DNA from: an uncultured Granulosicoccus sp.
Lineage (GTDB): Bacteria > Pseudomonadota > Gammaproteobacteria > Granulosicoccales > Granulosicoccaceae
Direction of reading: 5' to 3'
Assembly: GCA_938016235.1 (NCBI GenBank)
Contig: CALLPU010000458.1
Location: 1-6,317, forward strand
DNA: 6,317 nt
Shown: piece after piece, positions 1 to 5,681 of the stretch
Layout: the number at the start of each line of letters is the position of its first letter
Numbering within the stretch: position 1 is the first letter of the stretch
Notes under the pieces: model-generated
Database searches by the model: none
What the model was told of the DNA's origin: nothing
The model's input: only the letters and a program-made list of their open reading frames with translations
Made by a program: the position numbers and the translations under genes

Positions 1-584
1 CAGCGGGTATCGTTGCAACACTTTATCGCAACCGAATGCCCGACTACCTGCTGGGTGTACTGGTGTTAACGGGGCTGGTTCTCCCCAATTTCCTGATCGC
101 ACCCATTTTGCAACTGGTGTTTGGTCTGCAGCTGGAGTGGCTGCCCGTGGGTGGCTGGGGAGGGGGCTCGTTTTCCCATTTCGTGCTACCGGTAACCGTC
201 CTGGCTTTGCCCCATGTTGCGCGCATCTCTCGGTTGACGCGTGGCGCGATGATTGAAGTATTGCATAGCAATTTCATTCGCACCGCACGCTCCAAGGGTC
301 TCAGTGAATGGCGCATCATTCTGCGACACGCGCTCAAACCGGCCTTAACACCGGTGGTTTCCTATCTTGGGCCAGCGGCCAGTTACCTGCTCACCGGATC
401 GTTGGTTGTGGAGACGATATTCGGTTTACCCGGTATTGGCCGTTACTTCATCAATGCTGCGTTGAATCGGGACTACGGCATGGTATTGGGTACCGTCATT
501 TTTTACATGCTGCTCATTATCGTCCTGAACCTGATCGTTGATATTGTGTATGCGTGGTTGGACCCACGCGTGAGGAATCGATGA
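1..584 (+). CDS. Opp/Dpp-type ABC transporter permease, OppB/DppB-like (5' truncated by window)
   Basis: This is the C-terminal 193 residues of an inner-membrane permease of a peptide-type ABC importer. The reading frame is open from position 3 to the TGA at 582-584. The protein begins before the window, so the ATG at 36 is internal; the in-frame residues before it (AGIVATLYRNR) fit the family. Family marks in order are a membrane segment with LPNF, the LPVGGWG motif, LTRGAMIEVL, the EAA-type cytoplasmic loop that docks on the ATPase (FIRTARSKGLS followed by RHALKPAL), GSLVVETIFGLPGIG, NRDY, a last hydrophobic helix and the terminal LDPR. These are classic BPD_transp_1 features of OppB/DppB/YejB proteins. 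It overlaps the next permease by 4 bases (ATGA), which implies a shared operon. The transported substrate cannot be read from this part; dipeptides, oligopeptides, or other small solutes are possible. Confidence 0.93.
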   Translation, partial: AGIVATLYRNRMPDYLLGVLVLTGLVLPNFLIAPILQLVFGLQLEWLPVGGWGGGSFSHFVLPVTVLALPHVARISRLTRGAMIEVLHSNFIRTARSKGLSEWRIILRHALKPALTPVVSYLGPAASYLLTGSLVVETIFGLPGIGRYFINAALNRDYGMVLGTVIFYMLLIIVLNLIVDIVYAWLDPRVRNR

Positions 585-1495
585 TTTTCCGGCGCCGCAA
601 AGAAGCACTGATAAGTGAGGCATTGGGTGTTTCGGATGTACCCGCAGCCGGTACCAGTCTGTATCACGATGCGTTGGCCAGGTTGTGGCGGAACAAGGCG
701 GCCGTGGCGTCATTGATTGTGCTGGCTCTACTGGTGATTGTCGCTATTGCTGGTCCGTGGTTTATTCCTCACAACCATGAGGACCCGGACTGGGCCGCCT
801 TCAGAGCACCGCCGTCCCTGGATTCGGGGCATTGGTTCGGTACCGATCAAAATGGCCGCGATCTATTGGCGCGCACTCTGTTCGGCACTCGAATATCGCT
901 ACTGGTTGCATTGATCGCAACCGTGGTATCCGTTGTGATTGGCATCAGTTTTGGCGCTATCGCAGGCTATATGGGTGGGCGGATCGATCAGGCCATGATG
1001 CGCTTCGTGGATGTCATGTATGCCTTGCCGTATATCCTGTTCGTGATTCTGCTAATGGTGATATTCGGGCGCAACGTGTTTTTGCTGTTCGCTGCCATTG
1101 GCGCACTGGAGTGGTTAACCATGGCGCGCATCGTTCGTGGTCAGACACTGTCTATCAAGCAACGCGAGTATATCGAGGCGGCGCGTGCCTCAGGTCTGAG
1201 CAATACACAGATCATTTTCAAACACATCGTGCCGAACCTGGTGGGCCAGGTAGTGATTTACGCCACCTTGACGATTCCTGAAATCGTGGTTGTCGAAAGT
1301 TTTCTCTCGTATCTTGGCTTTGGTATTCAGGAACCACTCACGTCATTGGGTACCCTGATAGCGGAGGGTGCTGATGTGCTGGAAGTGTTGCCGTGGCTAC
1401 TCTGGTTTCCAGCAGCCTTTCTCGTACTGCTGTTACTGAGCCTGTTGTTCATTGGCGACGGGTTGCGTGATGCTTTTGATCCGCGAGATCGCTGA
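581..1495 (+). CDS. Opp/Dpp-type ABC transporter permease, OppC/DppC-like
   Basis: The second membrane permease of the importer, 304 residues, close to the family's usual length of about 300. I chose the ATG at 581 rather than the in-frame upstream GTG-type start at 554 because it overlaps the preceding stop as ATGA and has GAGGA at 572-576 just upstream. The N-terminus is basic and cytoplasmic, with a first membrane helix at about residues 42-62. The family motif HWFGTDQNGRD lies at about 84-94, several membrane helices follow, and the EAA loop (EYIEAARASGLS, then FKHIVPN) is at about 196-219. Near the C-terminus are SFLSYLGFGIQ and the closing DGLRDAFDPR. Its N-terminal extension and this ending are typical of OppC/DppC. 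It would pair with the upstream OppB-like protein to form the channel. Its TGA overlaps the ATG of the ATPase gene by one base, so translation is probably coupled. Substrate is unknown. Confidence 0.94.
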   Translation: MIFRRRKEALISEALGVSDVPAAGTSLYHDALARLWRNKAAVASLIVLALLVIVAIAGPWFIPHNHEDPDWAAFRAPPSLDSGHWFGTDQNGRDLLARTLFGTRISLLVALIATVVSVVIGISFGAIAGYMGGRIDQAMMRFVDVMYALPYILFVILLMVIFGRNVFLLFAAIGALEWLTMARIVRGQTLSIKQREYIEAARASGLSNTQIIFKHIVPNLVGQVVIYATLTIPEIVVVESFLSYLGFGIQEPLTSLGTLIAEGADVLEVLPWLLWFPAAFLVLLLLSLLFIGDGLRDAFDPRDR

Positions 1496-3348
1496 TGGCT
1501 GACTCGCGCAACGTCGTTCTGGGTATCCGTAATCTGGCGGTCAGCTTCAGCACCAATGCAGGGGATGTTGATGCCGTACGCGGTGTGTCCGCTCACATTC
1601 ATGCCGGCGAGTGTCTGGGCATTGTCGGTGAGTCAGGCTCAGGCAAAAGCCAGACGTTTCTTGCCGCCATGGGTTTGCTGGCCCGCAATGCATCCGTGTC
1701 GGGAACCGTGGATTTTCACGGTCAGAATCTACTCGACCTTTCAACCAAGGCATTGAATGGCATTCGCGGAGACCGGATTGCCATGATATTCCAGGACCCT
1801 CTCACGTCACTGACACCGCACTTGCGAATCGGCGAGCAGATGCGTGAGGTGCTTCAAGTGCATCAGGGGTTATCCGATGCAGACGCTGTGAAGCGCTGTG
1901 TGATGTGGCTAGAGCGCGTGCGCATTCCTGAAGCGCAACACCGGATGAATCAATACCCGCATGAGCTCTCAGGCGGTATGCGACAACGTGTGATGATTGC
2001 CATGGCCATGCTGTGTCAACCGGAGTTGTTGATTGCTGATGAACCCACGACCGCGCTGGATGTCACGATCCAGGCCCAGATACTGGATCTGATGGATGAG
2101 CTGCGTCGTGACCATGGCACGGCCATCGCGTTGATCACCCATGACATGGGGGTTGTTGCGCGAATGTGCGATCGTGTGCAGGTCATGCGACAGGGCAAGT
2201 TTGTGGAGGAGGGTGATTGCGAAGACATCTTCTACCGGCCTGCTCACGCGTATACGAAAACGCTTCTAGACGCGGTGCCGCGTATCGATCAGCTTAGCGA
2301 ACAAGCATTACAAACTGATACTGACGAGGAGCAGAACAAGAGCCATGATCAACCCGCAAACGTTACACCTGTGTTGCAGGTGCGGGATCTGCGAGTCAGT
2401 TTTCCGGTTCGCCGTGGCTGGTTCTCCAAAGCTCGGACGCTGAGAGCGGTCGATGGCATTGGTTTCGATCTGTACGCCGGGGAGACGCTGGGAATCGTTG
2501 GAGAGTCTGGTAGTGGCAAGTCAACACTGGCTCGCGCCATTCTTCAGTTGATTCCACCCACCTCCGGCTCGGTGACATGGCTGAACAGGGAATTGTCATC
2601 GCTGTCACCGGATCAATTAAAACAGGCGCGTAGAGAATTGCAGATCGTTTTTCAGGACCCGCTGGCGAGCCTGAATCCGTCGATGACTATCGGCGACAGT
2701 ATCGTTGAGCCACTGAAAGTATTTGAACCAGAACTCTCATTGGTGGACAGGACACGTGCGGTGGCAGGCATGATGGAGCGCGTCGGGTTGGATTACACCC
2801 TGATCAATCGATATCCTCATGAACTATCCGGTGGGCAGAATCAGCGTGTCGGTATCGCTCGCGCCATGATCCTCAAACCCAGGTTGCTGATTTGTGATGA
2901 AGCGGTATCAGCTCTGGATGTCTCTATACAGGCGCAGATCGTGGATTTGCTGAAAGACCTGCAACGTGAATTCGGGTTGTCACTGATTTTCATATCGCAC
3001 GATCTGTCAGTCGTGTGGGAGGTATCGCAACGCATCCTCGTGATGTATCTCGGCTCTGTGGTGGAGCTTGCTTCACGCAATGATCTGTTCAACAAGCCAC
3101 AACACCCGTACACCCGGCAGTTGGTATCGGCCGTTCCCATTCCTGATCCGGTTCTGGAGCGGACTCGAGAACGAATCAAGCTTCAAGGGGAACTTGCATC
3201 ACCGATGGATACGGGGGCAAGGCTGCGCTTCCTGCCGTCCAGGCTCTTGCAGGTACCTGCCGATTATGTCCCGGTTCTGAGCGAGCGCTTCCCGGGGCAT
3301 TTTGTGGCGGAGCATGACGCGCTGGAGTCACTGTTGATCGTGGACTAA
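1495..3348 (+). CDS. Fused double-ATPase subunit of Opp/Dpp-type ABC transporter (OppD-OppF fusion)
   Basis: A 617-residue cytoplasmic protein with two complete ABC ATPase domains that would power the importer formed by the two upstream permeases. The first domain has Walker A GESGSGKS at 45-52, Q-loop Gln100, signature LSGGMRQR at 158-165, Walker B LLIADEP at 178-184 with Glu183, and switch His216. It resembles OppD, including GKSQ after the P-loop and the MIAMAMLC stretch. A hydrophilic linker at about 262-292 leads to the second, OppF-like domain: Walker A GESGSGKS at 336-343, Gln387, signature LSGGQNQR at 444-451, Walker B LLICDEA at 464-470 with Glu469, and His502. All catalytic residues are present in both halves. 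OppD and OppF are often separate genes of about 320-340 residues each; fused forms such as YejF are also known. The C-terminal tail keeps the outline of the oligopeptide-transporter C-terminal region (GELASP, then HFVAEH) but has no cysteines. Start ATG at 1495 overlaps the previous stop; no strong ribosome binding site is visible, consistent with coupling. No clear terminator follows. Confidence 0.95.
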   Translation: MADSRNVVLGIRNLAVSFSTNAGDVDAVRGVSAHIHAGECLGIVGESGSGKSQTFLAAMGLLARNASVSGTVDFHGQNLLDLSTKALNGIRGDRIAMIFQDPLTSLTPHLRIGEQMREVLQVHQGLSDADAVKRCVMWLERVRIPEAQHRMNQYPHELSGGMRQRVMIAMAMLCQPELLIADEPTTALDVTIQAQILDLMDELRRDHGTAIALITHDMGVVARMCDRVQVMRQGKFVEEGDCEDIFYRPAHAYTKTLLDAVPRIDQLSEQALQTDTDEEQNKSHDQPANVTPVLQVRDLRVSFPVRRGWFSKARTLRAVDGIGFDLYAGETLGIVGESGSGKSTLARAILQLIPPTSGSVTWLNRELSSLSPDQLKQARRELQIVFQDPLASLNPSMTIGDSIVEPLKVFEPELSLVDRTRAVAGMMERVGLDYTLINRYPHELSGGQNQRVGIARAMILKPRLLICDEAVSALDVSIQAQIVDLLKDLQREFGLSLIFISHDLSVVWEVSQRILVMYLGSVVELASRNDLFNKPQHPYTRQLVSAVPIPDPVLERTRERIKLQGELASPMDTGARLRFLPSRLLQVPADYVPVLSERFPGHFVAEHDALESLLIVD

Positions 3349-3479
3349 TCCGGTGAATTCATGATATCACGGGAACGCCCAGTCATAATCCATCTGCAAA
3401 GAATCTGGCCGCGCCTCGCCAGCATTTCATGGAGAGCTCGTTCTAGAAAATGAGCACTGATCGTCGTTAATTCAATGAT

Positions 3480-3498
3480 TTGACAGTGCAACTGTCAA
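3480..3498. promoter_or_regulatory. Operator-like perfect dyad upstream of GH16 gene
   Basis: The sequence TTGACAGT-GCA-ACTGTCAA is a perfect inverted repeat with 8-base arms and a 3-base centre, lying 59 bases before the GH16 start codon. Its left arm contains TTGACA, the sigma-70 -35 consensus, but no good -10 box lies 16-18 bases downstream. The size and symmetry suit a dimeric transcription factor site, and the position suits control of the GH16 gene. The dyad itself is seen directly; the operator role is inference. It could instead act as an RNA hairpin if transcription starts further upstream. Confidence 0.45.
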
Positions 3499-3520
3499 CA
3501 AAGTGCAAACTCAGGCACTG

Positions 3521-3536
3521 ATTGCGGATTCGCAAT
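3521..3536 (+). promoter_or_regulatory. Small hairpin adjoining the GH16 ribosome binding site
   Basis: ATTGCG-GATT-CGCAAT forms a 6-base-pair stem with a 4-base loop, extendable by two G-U pairs in RNA. It ends four bases before the AGGAG at 3540-3544. In a leader transcript it could affect access to the ribosome binding site. There is no T-run after it, so it is not an intrinsic terminator. A regulatory role is inferred only from position. Confidence 0.3.
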
Positions 3537-3539
3537 TGT

Positions 3540-3544
3540 AGGAG
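3540..3544 (+). promoter_or_regulatory. Ribosome binding site of the GH16 lipoprotein gene
   Basis: AGGAG is the only strong Shine-Dalgarno match near the candidate starts. It lies 13 bases before the ATG at 3558, a longer than ideal gap. The later ATG codons at 3612 and 3615 have no such site. This favours 3558, but the spacing leaves the start uncertain. Confidence 0.5.
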
Positions 3545-3557
3545 CATTGACAGCGCT

Positions 3558-5117
3558 ATGGCCCACGCTGACAATCAGCGCATTAATTCGCGACCTGTAC
3601 ACACCAATATCATGATGATAGGAACCCGAGCCGGCACTGCCGGTTTTTTTGTTATTGCACTGACCGTTTTATCAGCGTGTGACAGCTCTTCATCGAATCC
3701 GGCAGCACCGTTGCTGGATGATGACCCGAATGCACCACCCACGGGCACCCCGACCCAGCCTGCAGAGCCCACAACACCGCCAACGACTGGCGCACCAGAG
3801 CAGCCTGCAACACCGGGCAGCCCTACGGCTCCAGAGCAGCCTGCCGAACCGCAAACGCCCGTTGAAACGCCGGATCCGAATGAAGAGTTAGTGGCGCCGT
3901 CCGCACCTGGCAGCGATCTGTCCGGTGGTGACGATGACAGCGTTACAGCAGCTGAATCGGCTTCGCTGATAGGGCCGTTCATCAAGGACACCAGCCTAAG
4001 CGCTGGCCCTCCCTCGGTGCCTCAGAACCTGACACTACTGCTGGCAGGCGAGCGTTGGCTCGAGTTCACCTGGGAACCGTCCACGGATGATCAGTCGGTA
4101 GAGGCTTATGAAATCTATCGCGATGGGCAACTGCTTGCTACCGTGCGCGGCGACACCGGCTACGAACACGACTACCGCAGCTGGTTGAGCACCTCGTACA
4201 TCGATTGCAACTACACGCGCTACACCACGTGCGACGACGTGCAACCCACGCCTGGCGCCAGCTACAGTTATAGCGTTGCCGCAGTAGATAACCAGGGTAT
4301 GCGTTCTGCGAACTCTGAGCCTGCCTTGTTTACACTGGCTGAGCGAAGCAGTACTCCGATCAGTCTTGATGGGTATGCAAAGGTCTTCAGTGAAGAGTTC
4401 GATGGCACTGTGCTGGACCGAACGCGATGGAAAACCGCTTTGCCCTGGGGGCCGGACACCACCATCAACCGCGAAACCCAGTACTTCGTCAACATCTTCG
4501 GTAACAACCCGCCCGCTTATGATCCGTTCGTCTTTACCGGAGAAACACTGCAGATTACAGGCATCAATACGCCACCTGAGCTCGCAGATGCTGCAAACAA
4601 CAAACCGTATCTATCCGGTGTCCTGACCACCTCAGACTATTTTGAGATGACATACGGCTACGTGGAAATGAACGCAAAGCTGGCTGGTGGTGACGGGCTG
4701 CTTTCAACCTTCTACCTGTTTAATCAGGACTTTGAAAAGAACAAGCCGGAAATAGATATCATCGAGTACATCGGTTCCCGTCCCGACAAGGCCTATCAAA
4801 CCTATCACTACTACGACAGCAACCGGGCCCGTTACTCCAGTGGTGAAAAGCACTCTTCACCCACGATGGAGACACGCTACAGCGAAGTGCTGAGCAACGG
4901 CTTTCATACTTACAGTGTGCTATGGGAGCCGGAACTCGTTATCTGGTATATCGATGGTGTGGAAGTGCGGCGTTTAACCGGGCCGCGTGTGTCCGACGAA
5001 CCCATGAATATCATCACCCAGCTGGTTATAGGCAGCGAATGGATCGGTGCACCGGCGGCATCTGCGATCCCGGCCGTACTGGAAATAGACTATATCCGCG
5101 CATGGCAGAAGCAGTAG
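3558..5117 (+). CDS. Lipoprotein with fibronectin type III and GH16 glycoside hydrolase domains
   Basis: A 519-residue exported enzyme predicted to hydrolyse a beta-linked polysaccharide such as a beta-glucan or algal galactan. A basic start and hydrophobic segment end in the lipobox LSAC, with the lipidated Cys at residue 41 (23 if the ATG at 3612 is used). After Cys-Asp-Ser-rich residues comes a Pro/Thr/Glu-rich linker to about 120. A fibronectin type III domain at about 153-261 follows (VPQNL, YEIYRDGQLL, YSVAAVDNQG), with two cysteines at 217 and 225. The GH16 domain spans about 272-517: FSEEFDG, TQYFV, a glycan-cleft stretch YGYVEMNAKL, the catalytic motif EIDIIE at 398-403 (nucleophile Glu398, Asp400, acid/base Glu403), FHTYSVLWEP, WYIDGVEV and the closing IDYIRAW. 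The ExDxxE spacing is the beta-bulge form shared by laminarinase, agarase and carrageenase groups, not the ExDxE form of lichenases, but it does not settle the substrate. It stands alone between the transporter operon and a convergent small gene. Confidence 0.93.
   Translation: MAHADNQRINSRPVHTNIMMIGTRAGTAGFFVIALTVLSACDSSSSNPAAPLLDDDPNAPPTGTPTQPAEPTTPPTTGAPEQPATPGSPTAPEQPAEPQTPVETPDPNEELVAPSAPGSDLSGGDDDSVTAAESASLIGPFIKDTSLSAGPPSVPQNLTLLLAGERWLEFTWEPSTDDQSVEAYEIYRDGQLLATVRGDTGYEHDYRSWLSTSYIDCNYTRYTTCDDVQPTPGASYSYSVAAVDNQGMRSANSEPALFTLAERSSTPISLDGYAKVFSEEFDGTVLDRTRWKTALPWGPDTTINRETQYFVNIFGNNPPAYDPFVFTGETLQITGINTPPELADAANNKPYLSGVLTTSDYFEMTYGYVEMNAKLAGGDGLLSTFYLFNQDFEKNKPEIDIIEYIGSRPDKAYQTYHYYDSNRARYSSGEKHSSPTMETRYSEVLSNGFHTYSVLWEPELVIWYIDGVEVRRLTGPRVSDEPMNIITQLVIGSEWIGAPAASAIPAVLEIDYIRAWQKQ
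3795..3844 (+). repeat. Short direct repeats within the Pro-rich linker of the lipoprotein
   Basis: A 14-base unit, CCAGAGCAGCCTGC, occurs at 3795-3808 and again at 3831-3844, exactly 36 bases (12 codons) apart. Its core CAGCCTGC occurs a third time at 3756-3763. In protein the longer copies encode PEQPA. The spacing keeps the reading frame, as expected of a linker that grows or shrinks by slippage or recombination. Confidence 0.7.
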
Positions 5118-5155
5118 CGCGGGTAACGTTATTCGGGAAACGAGTTAATCGAGCA

Positions 5156-5395
5156 TCAGTCTGGCTGCTTGAGTAATCGGTGCGACAGGTTGATCAGCTC
5201 GTCCGATGATCTGCGCATGTTTTTGGAGACGCGGATTTGCGCCATGGCCGACGCCTTCGACCCGATGATGTTCTCCGCCTCGCCGAGGCAGGAGGGTTCG
5301 CGCGTAGACTCGGTTCGGTTCGATTCGGGTGGCATCAGCGCACCTGTTGCGACATTGCATGAGTAGACGCTAACGTCCCGGTTGACTCGTGCCAT
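5156..5395 (-). CDS. Small hypothetical protein
   Basis: A 79-residue reading frame on the minus strand, ATG at 5393-5395, stop TGA at 5156-5158. I do not recognise the family. Upstream on the same strand is AGGGG (plus-strand 5405-5409), 9 bases from the ATG, a good ribosome binding site position. Codon choice in the second half is gene-like (many ATC, CTG, AAC, GAG, GCG, CGC). The protein is hydrophilic with no signal peptide or membrane segment. The N-terminal half looks disordered (PPESNRTESTREPS). The C-terminal half, from about residue 38 (GEAENIIGSKASAMAQI onward), should form charged helices, ending DELINLSHRLLKQ. It has cysteines at 13 and 36. It converges on the GH16 gene with a 38-base gap. 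The opposite strand is also open at 5169-5366 because the two frames share third codon positions, but that frame has only a TTG start and no ribosome binding site. Confidence 0.5.
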   Translation of the reverse strand: MARVNRDVSVYSCNVATGALMPPESNRTESTREPSCLGEAENIIGSKASAMAQIRVSKNMRRSSDELINLSHRLLKQPD

Positions 5396-5681
5396 GGCAA
5401 TGCACCCCTGTTTGAATTGACCTTCTAGATGCTCACAGTGACACGCTGCGAGTACGAGTATCCGCGATTGTCAACTTTACAAAAGCTCAAAACTCAATAC
5501 GCCTCAGGGTTGGAGCTGGTCAGCGTGCGTCAGGGCCTGGCGATGGAAACATGATGCATGTCCCAGAGTGTGAAGGCACCGGCGCTAAAGCGTATTACTG
5601 GCACGAATCTGGCGGACAGTTGTACGTCTTCTGACGTCTAAATTGCGAGTCAATGAGCCTGTTTGCCCCGTCTAGTGAACC
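5396..5681. other. Intergenic region between small minus-strand gene and PilY1-like gene
   Basis: These 286 bases should carry divergent promoters for the flanking genes. No gene is convincing. On the plus strand one frame is open from 5416 to the TGA at 5632-5634 (72 codons) but has no ATG, GTG or TTG until the paired ATGs at 5551 and 5554. A second frame has a 41-residue ATG frame at 5429-5554. Neither has a clear ribosome binding site. A partly symmetric element, TTGTCAACTTTACAA, lies at 5468-5482. ACGTCT is repeated at 5624-5629 and 5634-5639. I see no intrinsic terminator. Confidence 0.5.
5405..5409 (-). promoter_or_regulatory. Ribosome binding site of the small minus-strand gene
   Basis: AGGGG on the minus strand, 9 bases before the ATG at 5395. 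It is the main evidence that the minus frame, rather than the overlapping plus frame, is the real gene. A TTGACA lies further upstream on the same strand (plus-strand 5469-5474), but no matching -10 box is evident. Confidence 0.4.

Larger units (their letters stand above)
3349..3557. other. Intergenic spacer between transporter operon and GH16 gene
   Basis: About 210 bases without a credible gene. It must hold the end of the transporter transcript and the promoter of the GH16 gene. I see no hairpin followed by a T-run that would make a convincing intrinsic terminator. Weak inverted repeats occur at 3405-3422 (CTGGC/GCCAG) and 3436-3455 (7-bp stem with one G-U pair). The clearest structures are the dyad at 3480-3498 and the hairpin at 3521-3536, listed separately. 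A short direct repeat AGTGCAA occurs at 3485-3491 and 3502-3508. No well-formed -35/-10 pair could be assigned. Confidence 0.6.

Noticed and set aside
554..580. Upstream in-frame start for the OppC-like permease
   Set aside because: It would overlap the OppB gene by about 30 bases; the ATG at 581 has a ribosome binding site and the usual ATGA overlap.
3405..3455. Intrinsic terminator for the transporter operon
   Set aside because: The two inverted repeats here have short or imperfect stems and no following T-run.
3480..3509. Sigma-70 promoter built on TTGACA at 3480
   Set aside because: No acceptable -10 hexamer lies 16-19 bases downstream, so I list the site only as a dyad.
3514..3525. Possible sigma-54 promoter (GGCAC followed by TTGC)
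   Set aside because: Only 8 bases separate the GG and GC elements, whereas sigma-54 promoters need 10.
3522..3557. TTG at 3522 as the start of the GH16 lipoprotein
   Set aside because: It falls inside the small hairpin, has no ribosome binding site, and the AGGAG at 3540 lies downstream of it.
3575..3991. Minus-strand open frame of 138 residues
   Set aside because: It is antisense to the Pro-rich linker of the lipoprotein; its Gly/Val-rich content is simply the reverse complement of Pro and Thr codons.
5169..5366. Plus-strand open frame of 65 codons
   Set aside because: It has only a TTG start with no ribosome binding site and is antisense to the better supported minus-strand gene; shared third codon positions explain its openness.
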